64,000 bases of DNA from Flagellimonas eckloniae (lineage in GTDB: Bacteria > Bacteroidota > Bacteroidia > Flavobacteriales > Flavobacteriaceae): the NCBI RefSeq assembly GCF_001413955.1, contig NZ_LCTZ01000002.1, positions 2,218,501 through 2,282,500 on the forward strand. The letters run 5' to 3'. The notes under the pieces are model-generated. The model was not told the origin of the DNA. It worked only from the letters and a program-made list of their open reading frames with translations, and ran no database searches. Made by a program: the position numbers and the translations under genes. Within the stretch, counting starts at the first letter, position 1; the number at the start of each line of letters is the position of its first letter. Below, in pieces: positions 25,393 to 35,193 of this stretch.

Positions 25393-26751
25393 ATGTGTGA
25401 CCTAATTCAAAAATATAATGTTCCCGGACCTCGCTATACCAGCTACCCCACTGTTCCTTACTGGGACTTGGACAACTTTTCTGGTAAGCTCTGGAAAGCA
25501 AGTGTGGTAAAAGCATTTCAAGAAGATCCTAAAACAGGAATCAGTCTTTATATTCACCTTCCATTTTGCGAGAGTATGTGCACTTTTTGTGGCTGTCATA
25601 AGCGAATAACCAAAAGACATGAACTAGAGTTGCCCTACATAAAGACCATTATTAAAGAATGGCAATTGTATTGTGCCCTTCTCGATACCAAACCCACAAT
25701 TAAAGAAATACACCTTGGTGGAGGCACGCCTACTTTTTTCTCTCCTAAGCACCTGAGAATACTAATGGAAGGTATTCTTCAACATGGAAAGAAAGCGGAG
25801 ACATATCAATTTAGCTTTGAAGGGCATCCGAACAATACAACAAAAGCTCATTTACAAACTCTTTTTGATCTAGGGTTTAGAAGGGTTTGCTTTGGTGTGC
25901 AGGATTATAATGAAACTGTTCAAAAAGCGATAAACAGAATTCAGCCCTTTGAAAATGTTAAAAATGTGACGGAATGGGCTAGGCAAATAGGGTATACTTC
26001 CATTGGTCATGATATTATCTATGGTTTACCCTTTCAAACATTGGAAAATGTAGAAGAAACCATTTTAAAGACCATTGAACTTAAACCTGAACGAATAGCT
26101 TTTTACAGTTATGCCCATGTCCCATGGTTAAAAGGTAGCGGGCAGCGCGGTTATAGGGATGAGGATATTCCGTCGGGAACTGAGAAAAGGGTTCAATATG
26201 AAATTGGAAAAAAGATATTGACGGATTCTGGATATGTTGATATTGGAATGGATCATTTTTCCCTACCATCCGATGACCTTTATGAAGCAATGATAAATGG
26301 TAATCTACACAGGAATTTTATGGGGTATACCCCATCCAAAACCAAACTCATGATAGGTTTGGGGGCATCGAGCATAAGTGATAGTTGGTATGGGTTCGCC
26401 CAAAATGTTAAAGGCGTGGAAGAGTATGAAAATTTGGTGTCCAATGGAGTTCTTCCAATTTTTAGAGGACATATCCTTACCGAAGAAGATCAAATTCTAA
26501 GAAAGCATATTCTTAATCTTATGTGCCAGTTTGAAACAGGTTGGGGGCTTGGGGAAGCACGTATAACTGATTTTCAAAAAATCTTTGACAAGTTATCCGA
26601 ATTAGAGTTTGATGGCTTGGTTGCGATTGAGACCGACTGCATAAAAATTACACAGAAAGGAAGACCTTTTGTACGTAATGTAAGTATGGCCTTTGACTTA
26701 AAATTACACCGAAAAAAGCCTGATACCAGGTTATTTTCAATGACAGTTTAA
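25393..26751 (+). CDS. hemN: Oxygen-independent coproporphyrinogen III oxidase
   Basis: A radical-SAM enzyme that decarboxylates coproporphyrinogen III without oxygen, so haem can be made when oxygen is scarce. The 452-aa length and N-terminal NVPGPRYTSYPTVPYW are those of true HemN rather than HemW. The iron-sulfur motif CESMCTFCGC (Cys59, 63, 66, plus the following Cys68) and GGGTPTFFSP are intact. PGQRGY-like GSGQRGYRDEDIP and GMDHFSLP match the family. The start is the ATG at 25393. It has an FNR-type promoter and is followed by a usp gene 17 nt later, forming an operon. Confidence 0.96.
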   Translation: MCDLIQKYNVPGPRYTSYPTVPYWDLDNFSGKLWKASVVKAFQEDPKTGISLYIHLPFCESMCTFCGCHKRITKRHELELPYIKTIIKEWQLYCALLDTKPTIKEIHLGGGTPTFFSPKHLRILMEGILQHGKKAETYQFSFEGHPNNTTKAHLQTLFDLGFRRVCFGVQDYNETVQKAINRIQPFENVKNVTEWARQIGYTSIGHDIIYGLPFQTLENVEETILKTIELKPERIAFYSYAHVPWLKGSGQRGYRDEDIPSGTEKRVQYEIGKKILTDSGYVDIGMDHFSLPSDDLYEAMINGNLHRNFMGYTPSKTKLMIGLGASSISDSWYGFAQNVKGVEEYENLVSNGVLPIFRGHILTEEDQILRKHILNLMCQFETGWGLGEARITDFQKIFDKLSELEFDGLVAIETDCIKITQKGRPFVRNVSMAFDLKLHRKKPDTRLFSMTV

Positions 26752-26768
26752 TTATAAAACCAAATCTA

Positions 26769-27590
26769 ATGAAAAGTATTATTGTACCAGTTGATTTTTC
26801 AGAGCAATCAGAAAATGCTCTAAAGGTAGCTGCATCCCTAGCAAAGAAAAATGATGCCCAATTATTGATTTTACACATGCTAGAGCTCTCACCAGCGATT
26901 ATGAGTGAGTCTGGTTTTATAGCTCCAGAACATGTGGTACACCTTATAAAAACTGGAGAAAAGCGTTTTAACGAGTTTTTGGACAAGCCCTATTTAAAAG
27001 GCGTAAATATCATTCCAATTATAAAACATTATAAAGTATTTCAAGAAGTCCATGAGGTTGCCAAACAACACGATGCCGATTTAATTGTTATGGGATCTCA
27101 TGGCACAGATGGGTTACAAGAAATTTTCATAGGTTCCAATACTGAACGGGTAGTACGCAGTTCTGAGATTCCTGTTTTGGTTATTAAAGGCGATGTTAAA
27201 AAATTTAAAGTGGAACGTTTTGTTTTTGCCAGTGACTATAGAGAGGAAAGTATTCCTGCACTGAAGAGGGCTTTGGCAATTTCTGAGTTGTTCAAATCCA
27301 AAATGCATTTGGTCTATATCAATACACCTGGAGATGAATTCTTAAGTACGGAAGATGCTTACAGTAGAATCTCAAAATTTCTGAACATTGCCAAGATTGG
27401 ACTTGAAGTTGAAATTTACAACGACTACAGTGTAGAAAAAGGAGTTCTAAACTATAGCGAAACTGTAGCCGCCGACCTTATTGGAATACCTACCCATGGT
27501 AGAAAGGGCTTATCACATTTTTTCATGGGAAGCATTGGAGAGGATATAGCCAATCATTCCAACATTCCGGTCATAACCTTTAAAATTTAA
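26769..27590 (+). CDS. Tandem universal stress protein (UspA family)
   Basis: A 273-aa two-domain Usp. Domain 1 starts MKSIIVPVDFSEQSENALK and has the nucleotide-loop block LIVMGSHGTDGLQEIFIGSN followed by TERVVRSSEIPVLVI. Domain 2 starts ERFVFASDYREESIPALKRA and ends with the matching block DLIGIPTHGRKGLSHFFMGS and IPVITFKI. The G-x2-G-x9-G(S/T)-type loop is well preserved in both halves, suggesting ATP binding. It sits 17 nt after hemN and is carried by the same FNR-type promoter. It ends at a bidirectional terminator. Confidence 0.9.
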   Translation: MKSIIVPVDFSEQSENALKVAASLAKKNDAQLLILHMLELSPAIMSESGFIAPEHVVHLIKTGEKRFNEFLDKPYLKGVNIIPIIKHYKVFQEVHEVAKQHDADLIVMGSHGTDGLQEIFIGSNTERVVRSSEIPVLVIKGDVKKFKVERFVFASDYREESIPALKRALAISELFKSKMHLVYINTPGDEFLSTEDAYSRISKFLNIAKIGLEVEIYNDYSVEKGVLNYSETVAADLIGIPTHGRKGLSHFFMGSIGEDIANHSNIPVITFKI

Positions 27591-27628
27591 TGATTGTTTT
27601 TTTGATGGGGTTTTGTTTTATTTAAATT

Positions 27629-27661
27629 GAAAAAGGGAAGCTTTACAAGTTTCCCTTTTTT
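27629..27661. terminator. Bidirectional terminator between usp and the acetyl-CoA hydrolase gene
   Basis: A strong hairpin with arms AAAAAGGGAA and TTTCCCTTTTTT has T runs in both directions, between two convergent genes. It would end both the hemN-usp and the long cco-operon transcripts. Confidence 0.82.
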
Positions 27662-27682
27662 ATGTTATGTATCGCCAAAATA

Positions 27683-28951
27683 TTACAGATTAAATCTTTT
27701 ATTTGCCTCTTTCTCCAAATATTCCCTATGATTTGGATGTGCAATGGATATCAATGCATGAGCGCGCTGTTTTAGGTTCTTCCCATAAAGATTTACAACT
27801 CCATATTCAGTAGCAATGTAATGCACGTGGGCCCTGGTCGTGGTTACACCAGCTCCTTCTTTTAAAAATGGCACTATTTTAGAAACGCCTTTATTAGTTT
27901 CCGAAGACATGGCAAAAATAGGTTTACCTCCCTTAGAAAGTGAAGCCCCTCTTATAAAATCCATTTGCCCTCCGACTCCAGAAAACTGGCGACTCCCAAT
28001 CGTATCCGCACAAACTTGCCCGGTTAAATCAATTTCTATGGCGCTGTTAATTGCGGTAACTTTTGGATTTCTTCGGATGCGTGCAGTATCATTGGTATAG
28101 GCTGCTTCCCTAAAGTCGCAAACCGGGTTATCATCAATAAAATCATACAATTTTCTTGAGCCTACAGCAAAACAACTCACAATCTTTCCTTGTTTTACAG
28201 CTTTTTCTTCTCCAGTAATAACTCCTTTTTCAATGAGAGGCAAAACACCATCCGAAAACATTTCAGTATGAATTCCCAATCTTTTATGATTGCCCAAATT
28301 GGATAATACGGCATTAGGAATATTCCCAATCCCCATTTGTAAGGTAGCGCCATCATCAATCAAAGAAGCAACATGGTTTCCTATTTGATGATCTATCCTA
28401 GAAATTTCCAGAGGTTCATGCTCGTGAATTGGTCTGTCTACCTCAATGGCAAAATCAATCTGGTTAATATGGATGATACCATCTCCATGGGTACGGGGTA
28501 CTTGGGGGTTGATCTGTGCCACCACTTTTTTAGCCATTTCAATAGCAGGCAGCGTTACATCAACCGAAACCCCTAAAGAACAATACCCATGTTTATCTGG
28601 AGGCGATACTTGTATAAATGCGACATTCAACGGCAAAATATTTCTACGGAACAGCAAACATATCTCACTCAAGAAAATAGGCACATAATCCCCTTTGTAA
28701 CCATTCACAAACTTCCTCACGTTCCCTCCCACAAAAAGACTGTTCAGCGTAAAACTTTCATTGCAAGGTGCCTGTGTGTATCTGGCTTCCCCCTCAGTGT
28801 GAATGGATACAATTTCAATATCCTTAATCTCTTTGTGTCGGTCGCAAATCGCATCTATAAGTTCATTGGGAGTCATGGCCGCTCCTTGAAAAAAAACACG
28901 ATTTCCTGTTTTAATTACTTCTACTGCCTTTTCTGGTGATGTAATAAGCAT
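27683..28951 (-). CDS. Acetyl-CoA hydrolase/transferase family protein
   Basis: A 422-aa CoA-transferase-fold protein of the acetyl-CoA hydrolase/4-hydroxybutyrate CoA-transferase family. The N-terminal part has VIKTGNRVFFQGAAMTPNEL. The middle has GIGNIPNAVLSNL and HTEMFSDGVLPLIEKG. The C-terminal part has GVGGQMDFIRGASLSKGGKP, which is the family's CoA-site block, and ends with the ALISIAHPNHRE signature. It could hydrolyse acetyl-CoA or exchange CoA between acetate and another acid, as in acetate-forming fermentation. It follows the TauE/SafE-like gene by 10 nt, so it appears to be the last gene of the cbb3 oxidase operon. Confidence 0.88.
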   Translation of the reverse strand: MLITSPEKAVEVIKTGNRVFFQGAAMTPNELIDAICDRHKEIKDIEIVSIHTEGEARYTQAPCNESFTLNSLFVGGNVRKFVNGYKGDYVPIFLSEICLLFRRNILPLNVAFIQVSPPDKHGYCSLGVSVDVTLPAIEMAKKVVAQINPQVPRTHGDGIIHINQIDFAIEVDRPIHEHEPLEISRIDHQIGNHVASLIDDGATLQMGIGNIPNAVLSNLGNHKRLGIHTEMFSDGVLPLIEKGVITGEEKAVKQGKIVSCFAVGSRKLYDFIDDNPVCDFREAAYTNDTARIRRNPKVTAINSAIEIDLTGQVCADTIGSRQFSGVGGQMDFIRGASLSKGGKPIFAMSSETNKGVSKIVPFLKEGAGVTTTRAHVHYIATEYGVVNLYGKNLKQRAHALISIAHPNHREYLEKEANKRFNL

Positions 28952-28961
28952 TTTTATGTTT

Positions 28962-29675
28962 TTATGGTTGATGACATTCTATGGTTACTGTGGCCAAATC
29001 CGTTTGAACCGGTTTTGGGGACACATAAGGAATTCCTAGTCCCAAACCCCTAATAATAAACAAAACCCCAATCAGTATAACAAATACGGGAACGATTTTT
29101 TTTAGGTTTTGCCGTAAGGCACCTTTCACTAATCCTCTAGAGAAAACAACAAAGGTCATTAATGGTATGGTTCCGAGGCCAAATAAAATCATATAGGCAC
29201 CTGCTTGAAGACCGTGTGCCAGACCTATAGCCCCCAAAAGTGCCATATAGACCAATCCGCAGGGTAAAAAGCCGTTTAAAAACCCAATGGTCAGGAAAAC
29301 ATCTGGGGTCTTTTTTTTGAGTTCTGCGCCAAGTTTTGACTTTAATTTTCCCAGTATGGTATAAACTGGTCTGGAAAGCCTACCGCTCAAAAGATATTTG
29401 CTGGGAATCAATACCAGAGCGATCATAAGCACTCCAATTACAATAGATAGTTTCTGCTGAATACCAAATAACGATAACCCTTTTCCCAAGAAACCAAAGA
29501 GCAATCCAATGATTCCATATGCCAGGAGTCTTCCAAAATGATAGATAAACAGTTGTGTTGCCTTCCTGGTTGTGCTATTTTGATCTAAAGGCAGCATAAA
29601 AGCAATAGGACCACACATTCCCAAACAGTGCAAGCTTCCCAAAAATCCTAATATAATTGCCGATAGAAATACCAT
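28962..29675 (-). CDS. TauE/SafE-like (DsbD/UreH-type) six-span membrane protein linked to cbb3 assembly
   Basis: A 237-aa polytopic membrane protein. It opens with the conserved LGFLGSLHCLGMCGPIAF block, whose CxMCGP cysteine/proline motif resembles the metal- or thiol-handling site of CcdA/DsbD-like and UreH-like families. A second block, GFLNGFLPCGLVYMALLGA, contains the matching second FLPCG motif. Such proteins stand next to ccoG/ccoH in many Bacteroidetes and may supply copper or reductant for oxidase maturation; this function is inferred from neighbours. Its ATG overlaps the ccoH stop in a TAATG junction. Confidence 0.8.
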   Translation of the reverse strand: MVFLSAIILGFLGSLHCLGMCGPIAFMLPLDQNSTTRKATQLFIYHFGRLLAYGIIGLLFGFLGKGLSLFGIQQKLSIVIGVLMIALVLIPSKYLLSGRLSRPVYTILGKLKSKLGAELKKKTPDVFLTIGFLNGFLPCGLVYMALLGAIGLAHGLQAGAYMILFGLGTIPLMTFVVFSRGLVKGALRQNLKKIVPVFVILIGVLFIIRGLGLGIPYVSPKPVQTDLATVTIECHQP

Positions 29676-30121
29676 TAGTACAACAGTTTTTCTTTGTGTA
29701 AAAAGATTTTATCCTTATAATTCCATTTGATGGTAATGTCCCAGCGACCGTCCAGCAAGCTATTGTCAGGTATGAGCAAATGTGCATTGGACAAACTTAT
29801 AGGAAAGTTAAAATCCAAGTGCTTGTTAGACGGTCTATAAAGGGACACTGTGCCATTAATATGTTCTGGATTGAATTGTTCTGGAAATAAAACTGTGATT
29901 CCTTTTTCAGATTTCACCAATTTTAGACTCGCATTCATCTTCAAAGCAGATTCTACTGCATCAATTTCATTCTGGTAGGCCAATTCTTGTTTATAATACT
30001 CTTCGGTAACCAAATCGTGATTGGCACTGTTATCCGTACTCATTCTAATCACAAAGTATAATATGAAACTGATGAATGCTGTAAAAGCCAGTACTATACT
30101 TGTTCCCCAATTTATTTTCAT
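29675..30121 (-). CDS. ccoH: FixH/CcoH family protein
   Basis: A 148-aa protein with one N-terminal membrane segment (TSIVLAFTAFISFILYFVI) and a periplasmic beta-rich domain that includes VTEEYYKQELAYQNEID. This Tyr-rich helix is characteristic of FixH. FixH helps assemble the cbb3-type oxidase together with CcoG, CcoI and CcoS. The gene lies 11 nt after ccoG and overlaps the TauE/SafE-like gene by one base. Confidence 0.88.
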   Translation of the reverse strand: MKINWGTSIVLAFTAFISFILYFVIRMSTDNSANHDLVTEEYYKQELAYQNEIDAVESALKMNASLKLVKSEKGITVLFPEQFNPEHINGTVSLYRPSNKHLDFNFPISLSNAHLLIPDNSLLDGRWDITIKWNYKDKIFLHKEKLLY

Positions 30122-30132
30122 AGTGCTATTTT

Positions 30133-31542
30133 TTAATGATAACTTCTTGGTGCCAAAAACTGTGTTGTCGTTGTTTCAATAAGCTTTTCGCCATTATAAA
30201 CTCCAATTTTTAACTTATCCTTATCTCCTGTCAGTACAGAGCTGTTGATTTCTATAAATAATGTTCCTTCCGCAATTTCCTCTGCAGGAACTTTAAACTT
30301 ATCCTGAGATACCATTTTAATCTCTCCTTTATGGGACAATAATCTAAAGCCTACACTATCTATATCTTTGGATGTTTTGTTCACCAATTTGTAGGTGTAT
30401 ACATTGCTGATATTGTTATTGGCCTTTCTTTCGTACAGCTGACCAGGTAATCTTAAGATGTTTGCTTCCAATTCATTTCTAAGAAAAAGCATGCCAATCA
30501 AAATACCTGTTAGTATAACAAGCACCGCAGTATAGCCTTTCATTCTAGCGGTAAATTTGAATTTTGCTTTTTTGTTTATCTCATCTTCGCTCGCGTAACG
30601 AATCAACCCTCTTGGTTTTTGAATACTGTCCATAATATGATCGCATTCATCAATACATGCCGTGCAGTTGACACATTCCAATTGGGTTCCATTTCGAATA
30701 TCTATTCCGGTTGGACAAACATTGACGCATTGAAAACAATCTATACAATCTCCATGGCCCAAGGCATCCCTGTCTTCGTTTTTACGAAACTTTTTACGCC
30801 CATTATCTCCCTCTCCCCGTTTGTGGTCGTAGGCCACCACAATGGATTTATCATCCAAAAGCACACCTTGCAATCTTCCGTAAGGACATGCTATGATACA
30901 CACTTGCTCGCGAAACCAGGCAAACACAAAATAGAACACACCTGTAAAAATGAGCAATGGAATTATGGTTCCCATATGGGCCAATGGCCCATCAACAACA
31001 TACCTGATCAGTTTATCACTTCCAATCAGATAGGCCAAGAAAACATTGGCTATCAAAAATGAAATAATAAAAAAGACTGTCCACTTTAATACTCTTTTCC
31101 GAATCTTTTTACCATTCCAGGGTGATCTGTCCAGTCTCATTTGCGCCCCACGATCTCCATCTATCCAGTATTCAATTCTTCGAAAGACCATTTCCATGAA
31201 AATAGTCTGGGGACACATCCATCCGCAAAAAATACGTCCATACGCTACAGTAAATAACGATACGAAAATTACACCTGCAATCATAGAAACTACAACTAGG
31301 TGAAAATCCTGTGGCCAGAAAGGAAATCCAAAAATATTGAACCTTCTTTCCAATACATTGAACAGTAGAAACTGATTACCGTTTACGTTAATAAAAGGCG
31401 ATGCAATCAAAAAAAGTAAGAGTCCATAGCTAACATATTTGCGATACTCAAAAAATCGTCCTTTAGGTTTCTTAGGATAAATCCATGCCCTTTTGCCCTC
31501 TTCAGATATTGTCCCTATGGAATCCCTAAAATTCTCTTCCAT
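30133..31542 (-). CDS. ccoG: Cytochrome c oxidase accessory protein CcoG (FixG/RdxA)
   Basis: A 469-aa membrane iron-sulfur protein involved in copper reduction and cbb3 oxidase assembly. Several membrane segments in the N-terminal 240 residues include the GRIFCGWMCPQTIFME block. Two ferredoxin-type 4Fe-4S clusters follow (CIDCFQCVNVCPTGIDI and CVNCTACIDECDHIM). A further membrane segment near residue 345 and a C-terminal immunoglobulin-like domain complete the FixG layout. It is part of the cco operon, with about 70 nt between it and ccoP. Confidence 0.94.
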   Translation of the reverse strand: MEENFRDSIGTISEEGKRAWIYPKKPKGRFFEYRKYVSYGLLLFLIASPFINVNGNQFLLFNVLERRFNIFGFPFWPQDFHLVVVSMIAGVIFVSLFTVAYGRIFCGWMCPQTIFMEMVFRRIEYWIDGDRGAQMRLDRSPWNGKKIRKRVLKWTVFFIISFLIANVFLAYLIGSDKLIRYVVDGPLAHMGTIIPLLIFTGVFYFVFAWFREQVCIIACPYGRLQGVLLDDKSIVVAYDHKRGEGDNGRKKFRKNEDRDALGHGDCIDCFQCVNVCPTGIDIRNGTQLECVNCTACIDECDHIMDSIQKPRGLIRYASEDEINKKAKFKFTARMKGYTAVLVILTGILIGMLFLRNELEANILRLPGQLYERKANNNISNVYTYKLVNKTSKDIDSVGFRLLSHKGEIKMVSQDKFKVPAEEIAEGTLFIEINSSVLTGDKDKLKIGVYNGEKLIETTTTQFLAPRSYH

Positions 31543-31614
31543 TGCAATTGTATTTTAACCTCAACAGTATTTCTAAATCTGCACCTCTTCTTGAGGTATA
31601 AGGTGCCGGTTCTT

Positions 31615-32568
31615 TTAATTCATTGCTACATCTGTAGAATCAGAAACCTGTTCCGTTGGAGTTTCTTCAATAGTTTCTTCTGATTCAGGTGCATCTGGAT
31701 CAACCCAAATTTCACCTTCTGGTGCTTTTGGATCTGCTGGGGTTGTACCTCCCAATGTTAATATATAACTGGCCACTTGTGCCATTTCTACAGGTTTTAG
31801 ACTTTGTTTCCAGGCAATCATACCCTTACCATCGCGTCCACCTTCAGAAATAGTATTGAATACATTTTTGATGCCTCCGCCCAAAATCCAATATTCATCA
31901 GTTAGGTTGGGGCCGATTCCACCTCCACCATCAGCCATATGACATGCAACACAGTTTGTTGTAAATATTTTTTCTCCAGCACTCAAATCTGCAGCTTCGG
32001 ATAAAAATTCCACGGTATTGACATCGACCAAATCCTTAGCGGTTTTCTTATATTCTTCAATGGCGATTTTAGCTGCTGCCACTTCCTGTTCGTATTCCAA
32101 TTTCTGGTCATAGTCGCCAGCAACATGAAAGCGTATGAGATAAACTACTGCAAAAATGATAGTGGCATAAAAGAGGTATACCCACCAAGGCGGCAAAACA
32201 TTGTCCAACTCCCTAATTCCATCATAATTGTGGTCCAAGATTATTTCACCTTCTTTTTCAATCTCCTTGGTCTTGGTAAGGCGCTTATAGATGCTTTTAA
32301 CCCATGTCCATTCCCTTTTCTTGGCCTTGGATGCCAAGTAACGTTCTTTCGCCTCTTCTGAAAGTGTTTGGAACATTACATTTTCAATGGAACTTAAAAT
32401 AAGTTCTATGGCAATCAATATCAACAATACCATCAACAGAAAAAACTGCGTAATTGGATATTCGATGATAGCTGGTTTTTCACCAGAATCTATGAAGTAT
32501 TCCATTAATCCAAAGATGATGAAGAATAGCAGTGGAATACGTATCCACCAAGGTGTTCTTGTGCTCAT
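31615..32568 (-). CDS. ccoP: cbb3-type cytochrome c oxidase subunit III (CcoP-like), single haem motif
   Basis: A 317-aa membrane-bound cytochrome c. Two N-terminal hydrophobic segments (IPLLFFIIFGLMEYFI, FFLLMVLLILIAIEL) precede a cytoplasmic stretch. A third segment (WWVYLFYATIIFAVVYLI) follows the LDNVLPPWW block typical of CcoP. Only one haem motif, CVACH (206-210), is present; proteobacterial CcoP has two. The Asp/Pro/Glu-rich C-terminal tail is unusual in look but consistent with exposed position. It starts 4 nt after the ccoQ stop. Confidence 0.9.
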   Translation of the reverse strand: MSTRTPWWIRIPLLFFIIFGLMEYFIDSGEKPAIIEYPITQFFLLMVLLILIAIELILSSIENVMFQTLSEEAKERYLASKAKKREWTWVKSIYKRLTKTKEIEKEGEIILDHNYDGIRELDNVLPPWWVYLFYATIIFAVVYLIRFHVAGDYDQKLEYEQEVAAAKIAIEEYKKTAKDLVDVNTVEFLSEAADLSAGEKIFTTNCVACHMADGGGGIGPNLTDEYWILGGGIKNVFNTISEGGRDGKGMIAWKQSLKPVEMAQVASYILTLGGTTPADPKAPEGEIWVDPDAPESEETIEETPTEQVSDSTDVAMN

Positions 32569-32572
32569 AATG

Positions 32573-32758
32573 CTATAGTTTATTTTGTTGATCGTTATCT
32601 AAAGGCAGTTCTCCCATCTCTTTTATATGTGCTTTGCTAGCAGTAAATACCCACCAAAACAAGAGGACAAAAAACACGAAGAATATTAACAAGGATATCA
32701 TAGGATAACTTGCAATACCTTCTATACTTTCCATATGGTTTTTCACAAATTTCAACAT
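32573..32758 (-). CDS. ccoQ: CcoQ-like small subunit of cbb3 oxidase
   Basis: A 61-aa protein with one membrane span (MISLLIFFVFFVLLFWWVF) and a polar C-terminal tail. Its size, position between the ccoNO fusion and ccoP, and tight spacing identify it as CcoQ-like. CcoQ stabilises the CcoN-CcoO-CcoP assembly. Confidence 0.82.
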   Translation of the reverse strand: MLKFVKNHMESIEGIASYPMISLLIFFVFFVLLFWWVFTASKAHIKEMGELPLDNDQQNKL

Positions 32759-32782
32759 GGCTTATTTGTTTTGAGATTGTAA

Positions 32783-34963
32783 TTACTTTGTTTCTTTTAC
32801 TTTAATATCAGTTCCCAATCGTTGCAAGTAAGCAATCAATGCAACAATCTCCCTATCACGCATTTCAATAAAATCCTCTCCATTTTCTTGCGCATATTTT
32901 TTATCGGCCTCATAGGTTCTTTCAAATTCTGGATCTGTATATAGATTCTTCTCTATCTGGATGGCTTGTTCAGCCATAGATTGCGGCGCATTGGCTATAT
33001 CTTCATCCGTATAAGGCACACCAAGACTAACCATAGCTTCCATTTTACTTTGTACGGCGCTTCTATCATGTTCATTTACAACCAACCACTGATAGGCAGG
33101 CATAATAGACCCTGAAGACGTACTTTGGGGATCATACATATGGTTCAAGTGCCAATTATCTGAGTACTTCCCTCCAATTCGCAATAAATCTGGACCAGTT
33201 CGCTTACTACCCCATAGGAAAGGATGGTCATACACAAACTCTCCCGCTTTGGCATATTCGCCATAGCGCTCCACTTCACTTCTAAAAGGTCTGATCATTT
33301 GGGAATGACAACCCACACAACCTTCACGAATGTATAGATCCCTTCCTTCCAATTCTAAAGGTGTATATGGTTTTACACTTGTGATGGTAGGAATATTGGA
33401 TTTTACCAGAATAGTAGGCACAATCTGGATAATCCCTCCTATTAAAATGGCAACTGTGGCCAAAATGGTCAATTGCACTGGTCTTCTTTCCAACCAGTTG
33501 TGGAAAGTCTCTCCTGCAGTTCTTCTTTTAGAGACTCTTGTCAGAGCAGGTGCTTCAGCTAATTCATCTTCTACTGAGCTTCCTTTTCTAATTGTGACAA
33601 TCACATTGTAGACCATGATCAACATACCAACAAGGAACATGGTACCTCCTATAGCACGCATCCAATACATTGGAATGATTTGGGTAACGGTTTCCAAGAA
33701 ATTTCCATAGACCAATGATCCATCTGGGTTAAATTCTTTCCACATTAGGGCTTGGGTAAACCCAGCAACATACATGGGCAATGCATATAGGATAATACCT
33801 AAGGTACCAATCCAGAAATGCAAGTTTGCCAATCCTTTTGAATACAGTGTTGTCTTGAACATTTTTGGTACCAGCCAATAAATCATACCGAAGGTCAAAA
33901 ATCCATTCCAAGCCAGTGCCCCCACATGTACGTGAGCAATAATCCAATCGCTAAAATGCGCAATGGCATTTACATTTTTAAGGGATAGCATAGGCCCTTC
34001 AAATGTGGCCATACCATATCCTGTAATAGCAACTACCATAAATTTTAAAGTGGCGTCACTACGCACTTTATCCCAAACGCCTCTCAAGGTTAAAAGTCCA
34101 TTGATCATACCCCCCCAAGATGGAGCAATCAACATAATAGAGAAAACAACCCCTAAGTTTTGAGCCCAATCTGGTAAAGACGAATACAATAAATGGTGAG
34201 GTCCTGCCCAGATATAAATGAATATCAATGACCAGAAATGGACAATGGAAAGGCGATAAGAATATATAGGCCTATTTGCTGCTTTGGGAACAAAATAATA
34301 CATCAATCCCAAAAATGGTGTGGTTAAAAAGAAGGCTACGGCATTATGTCCGTACCACCATTGCACCAAAGCATCTTGTACACCTGCATACACCGAATAA
34401 CTTTTTAAAGCAGCTACGGGCAACTCCAAACTATTAAAAATATGAAGTACCGCAACGGTAACAAATGTTGCCAGGTAAAACCAAATTGCAACATAGAGAT
34501 GGCGTTGTCTTCTTTTTAAGATGGTTCCAATCAGGTTCCAACCAAAAACAACCCAAACCACGGCGATGGCAATATCTATGGGCCATTCCAATTCTGCATA
34601 TTCTTTAGATGTGGTATACCCCAAAGGCAATGTAATGGCGGCAGCCACAATAATTAGTTGCCAGCCCCAAAAATTAAAATTGCTCAGAAAATCACTAAAC
34701 ATTCTCGCTTTCAGCAATCTTTGGGTGGAATAATAAACCCCGGCAAAGATGGCGTTCCCGACAAATGCAAAAATCACGGCATTGGTATGCAATGGGCGCA
34801 AACGTCCAAAGCTCAACCACGAAATACCATCTGTGATATTGGGAAACAAAAACATAAACGCCAGTAGCAGTCCTACCAGCATTCCAACAACGCCCCATAG
34901 CATGGTAGCGTATAAAAACTTTTGTACGATTTTGTTATCGTAGCTAAATTGTTGTATTTCCAT
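32783..34963 (-). CDS. ccoNO: cbb3-type cytochrome c oxidase, fused subunits I and II
   Basis: A 726-aa fusion. The first 490 or so residues are CcoN, the haem-copper catalytic subunit with about 12 membrane spans and conserved His-rich segments (RPLHTNAVIFAFVGNAIF, QWWYGHNAVAFFLTTPFLG, GPHHLLYSSLPDWAQ, IAHVHVGALAWNG). The rest is CcoO with one membrane anchor and a single haem c site CVGCH (549-553) in GCVGCHSQMIRPF. This high-affinity oxidase reduces oxygen to water at low oxygen tension. The N-O fusion is the usual form in Bacteroidetes. Its start overlaps the end of ccoS by 20 nt. Confidence 0.96.
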   Translation of the reverse strand: MEIQQFSYDNKIVQKFLYATMLWGVVGMLVGLLLAFMFLFPNITDGISWLSFGRLRPLHTNAVIFAFVGNAIFAGVYYSTQRLLKARMFSDFLSNFNFWGWQLIIVAAAITLPLGYTTSKEYAELEWPIDIAIAVVWVVFGWNLIGTILKRRQRHLYVAIWFYLATFVTVAVLHIFNSLELPVAALKSYSVYAGVQDALVQWWYGHNAVAFFLTTPFLGLMYYFVPKAANRPIYSYRLSIVHFWSLIFIYIWAGPHHLLYSSLPDWAQNLGVVFSIMLIAPSWGGMINGLLTLRGVWDKVRSDATLKFMVVAITGYGMATFEGPMLSLKNVNAIAHFSDWIIAHVHVGALAWNGFLTFGMIYWLVPKMFKTTLYSKGLANLHFWIGTLGIILYALPMYVAGFTQALMWKEFNPDGSLVYGNFLETVTQIIPMYWMRAIGGTMFLVGMLIMVYNVIVTIRKGSSVEDELAEAPALTRVSKRRTAGETFHNWLERRPVQLTILATVAILIGGIIQIVPTILVKSNIPTITSVKPYTPLELEGRDLYIREGCVGCHSQMIRPFRSEVERYGEYAKAGEFVYDHPFLWGSKRTGPDLLRIGGKYSDNWHLNHMYDPQSTSSGSIMPAYQWLVVNEHDRSAVQSKMEAMVSLGVPYTDEDIANAPQSMAEQAIQIEKNLYTDPEFERTYEADKKYAQENGEDFIEMRDREIVALIAYLQRLGTDIKVKETK

Positions 34964-35174
34964 ATATATTGGTTTGTTCTTTACTTTGTTTGATTTCTAT
35001 AATTTCTGCTTCGTTTTCTTCTAAATCACCTACTAATTCATCCTCAAAAAGCATACGGACGGAAGGTGTATATGCATCATCATATTGTCCACTTTTGACC
35101 GAAAAGACAAAAGCAACAAAAAAGACCAGCGCAACTGAAATACTTATGGCCAACAACACATATATAACACTCAT
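34944..35174 (-). CDS. ccoS: cbb3 oxidase maturation protein CcoS
   Basis: A 76-aa protein with one N-terminal span (VIYVLLAISISVALVFFVAF) and the YDDAYTPSVRMLFEDE tail that matches the CcoS family (GQFDD...P..RML). CcoS is required to insert cofactors into the catalytic subunit. It is the first gene of the cco operon and overlaps ccoNO. An FNR-type promoter lies upstream. Confidence 0.92.
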   Translation of the reverse strand: MSVIYVLLAISISVALVFFVAFVFSVKSGQYDDAYTPSVRMLFEDELVGDLEENEAEIIEIKQSKEQTNIYGNTTI

Positions 35175-35193
35175 ACCTACCTGAATTCTAGCG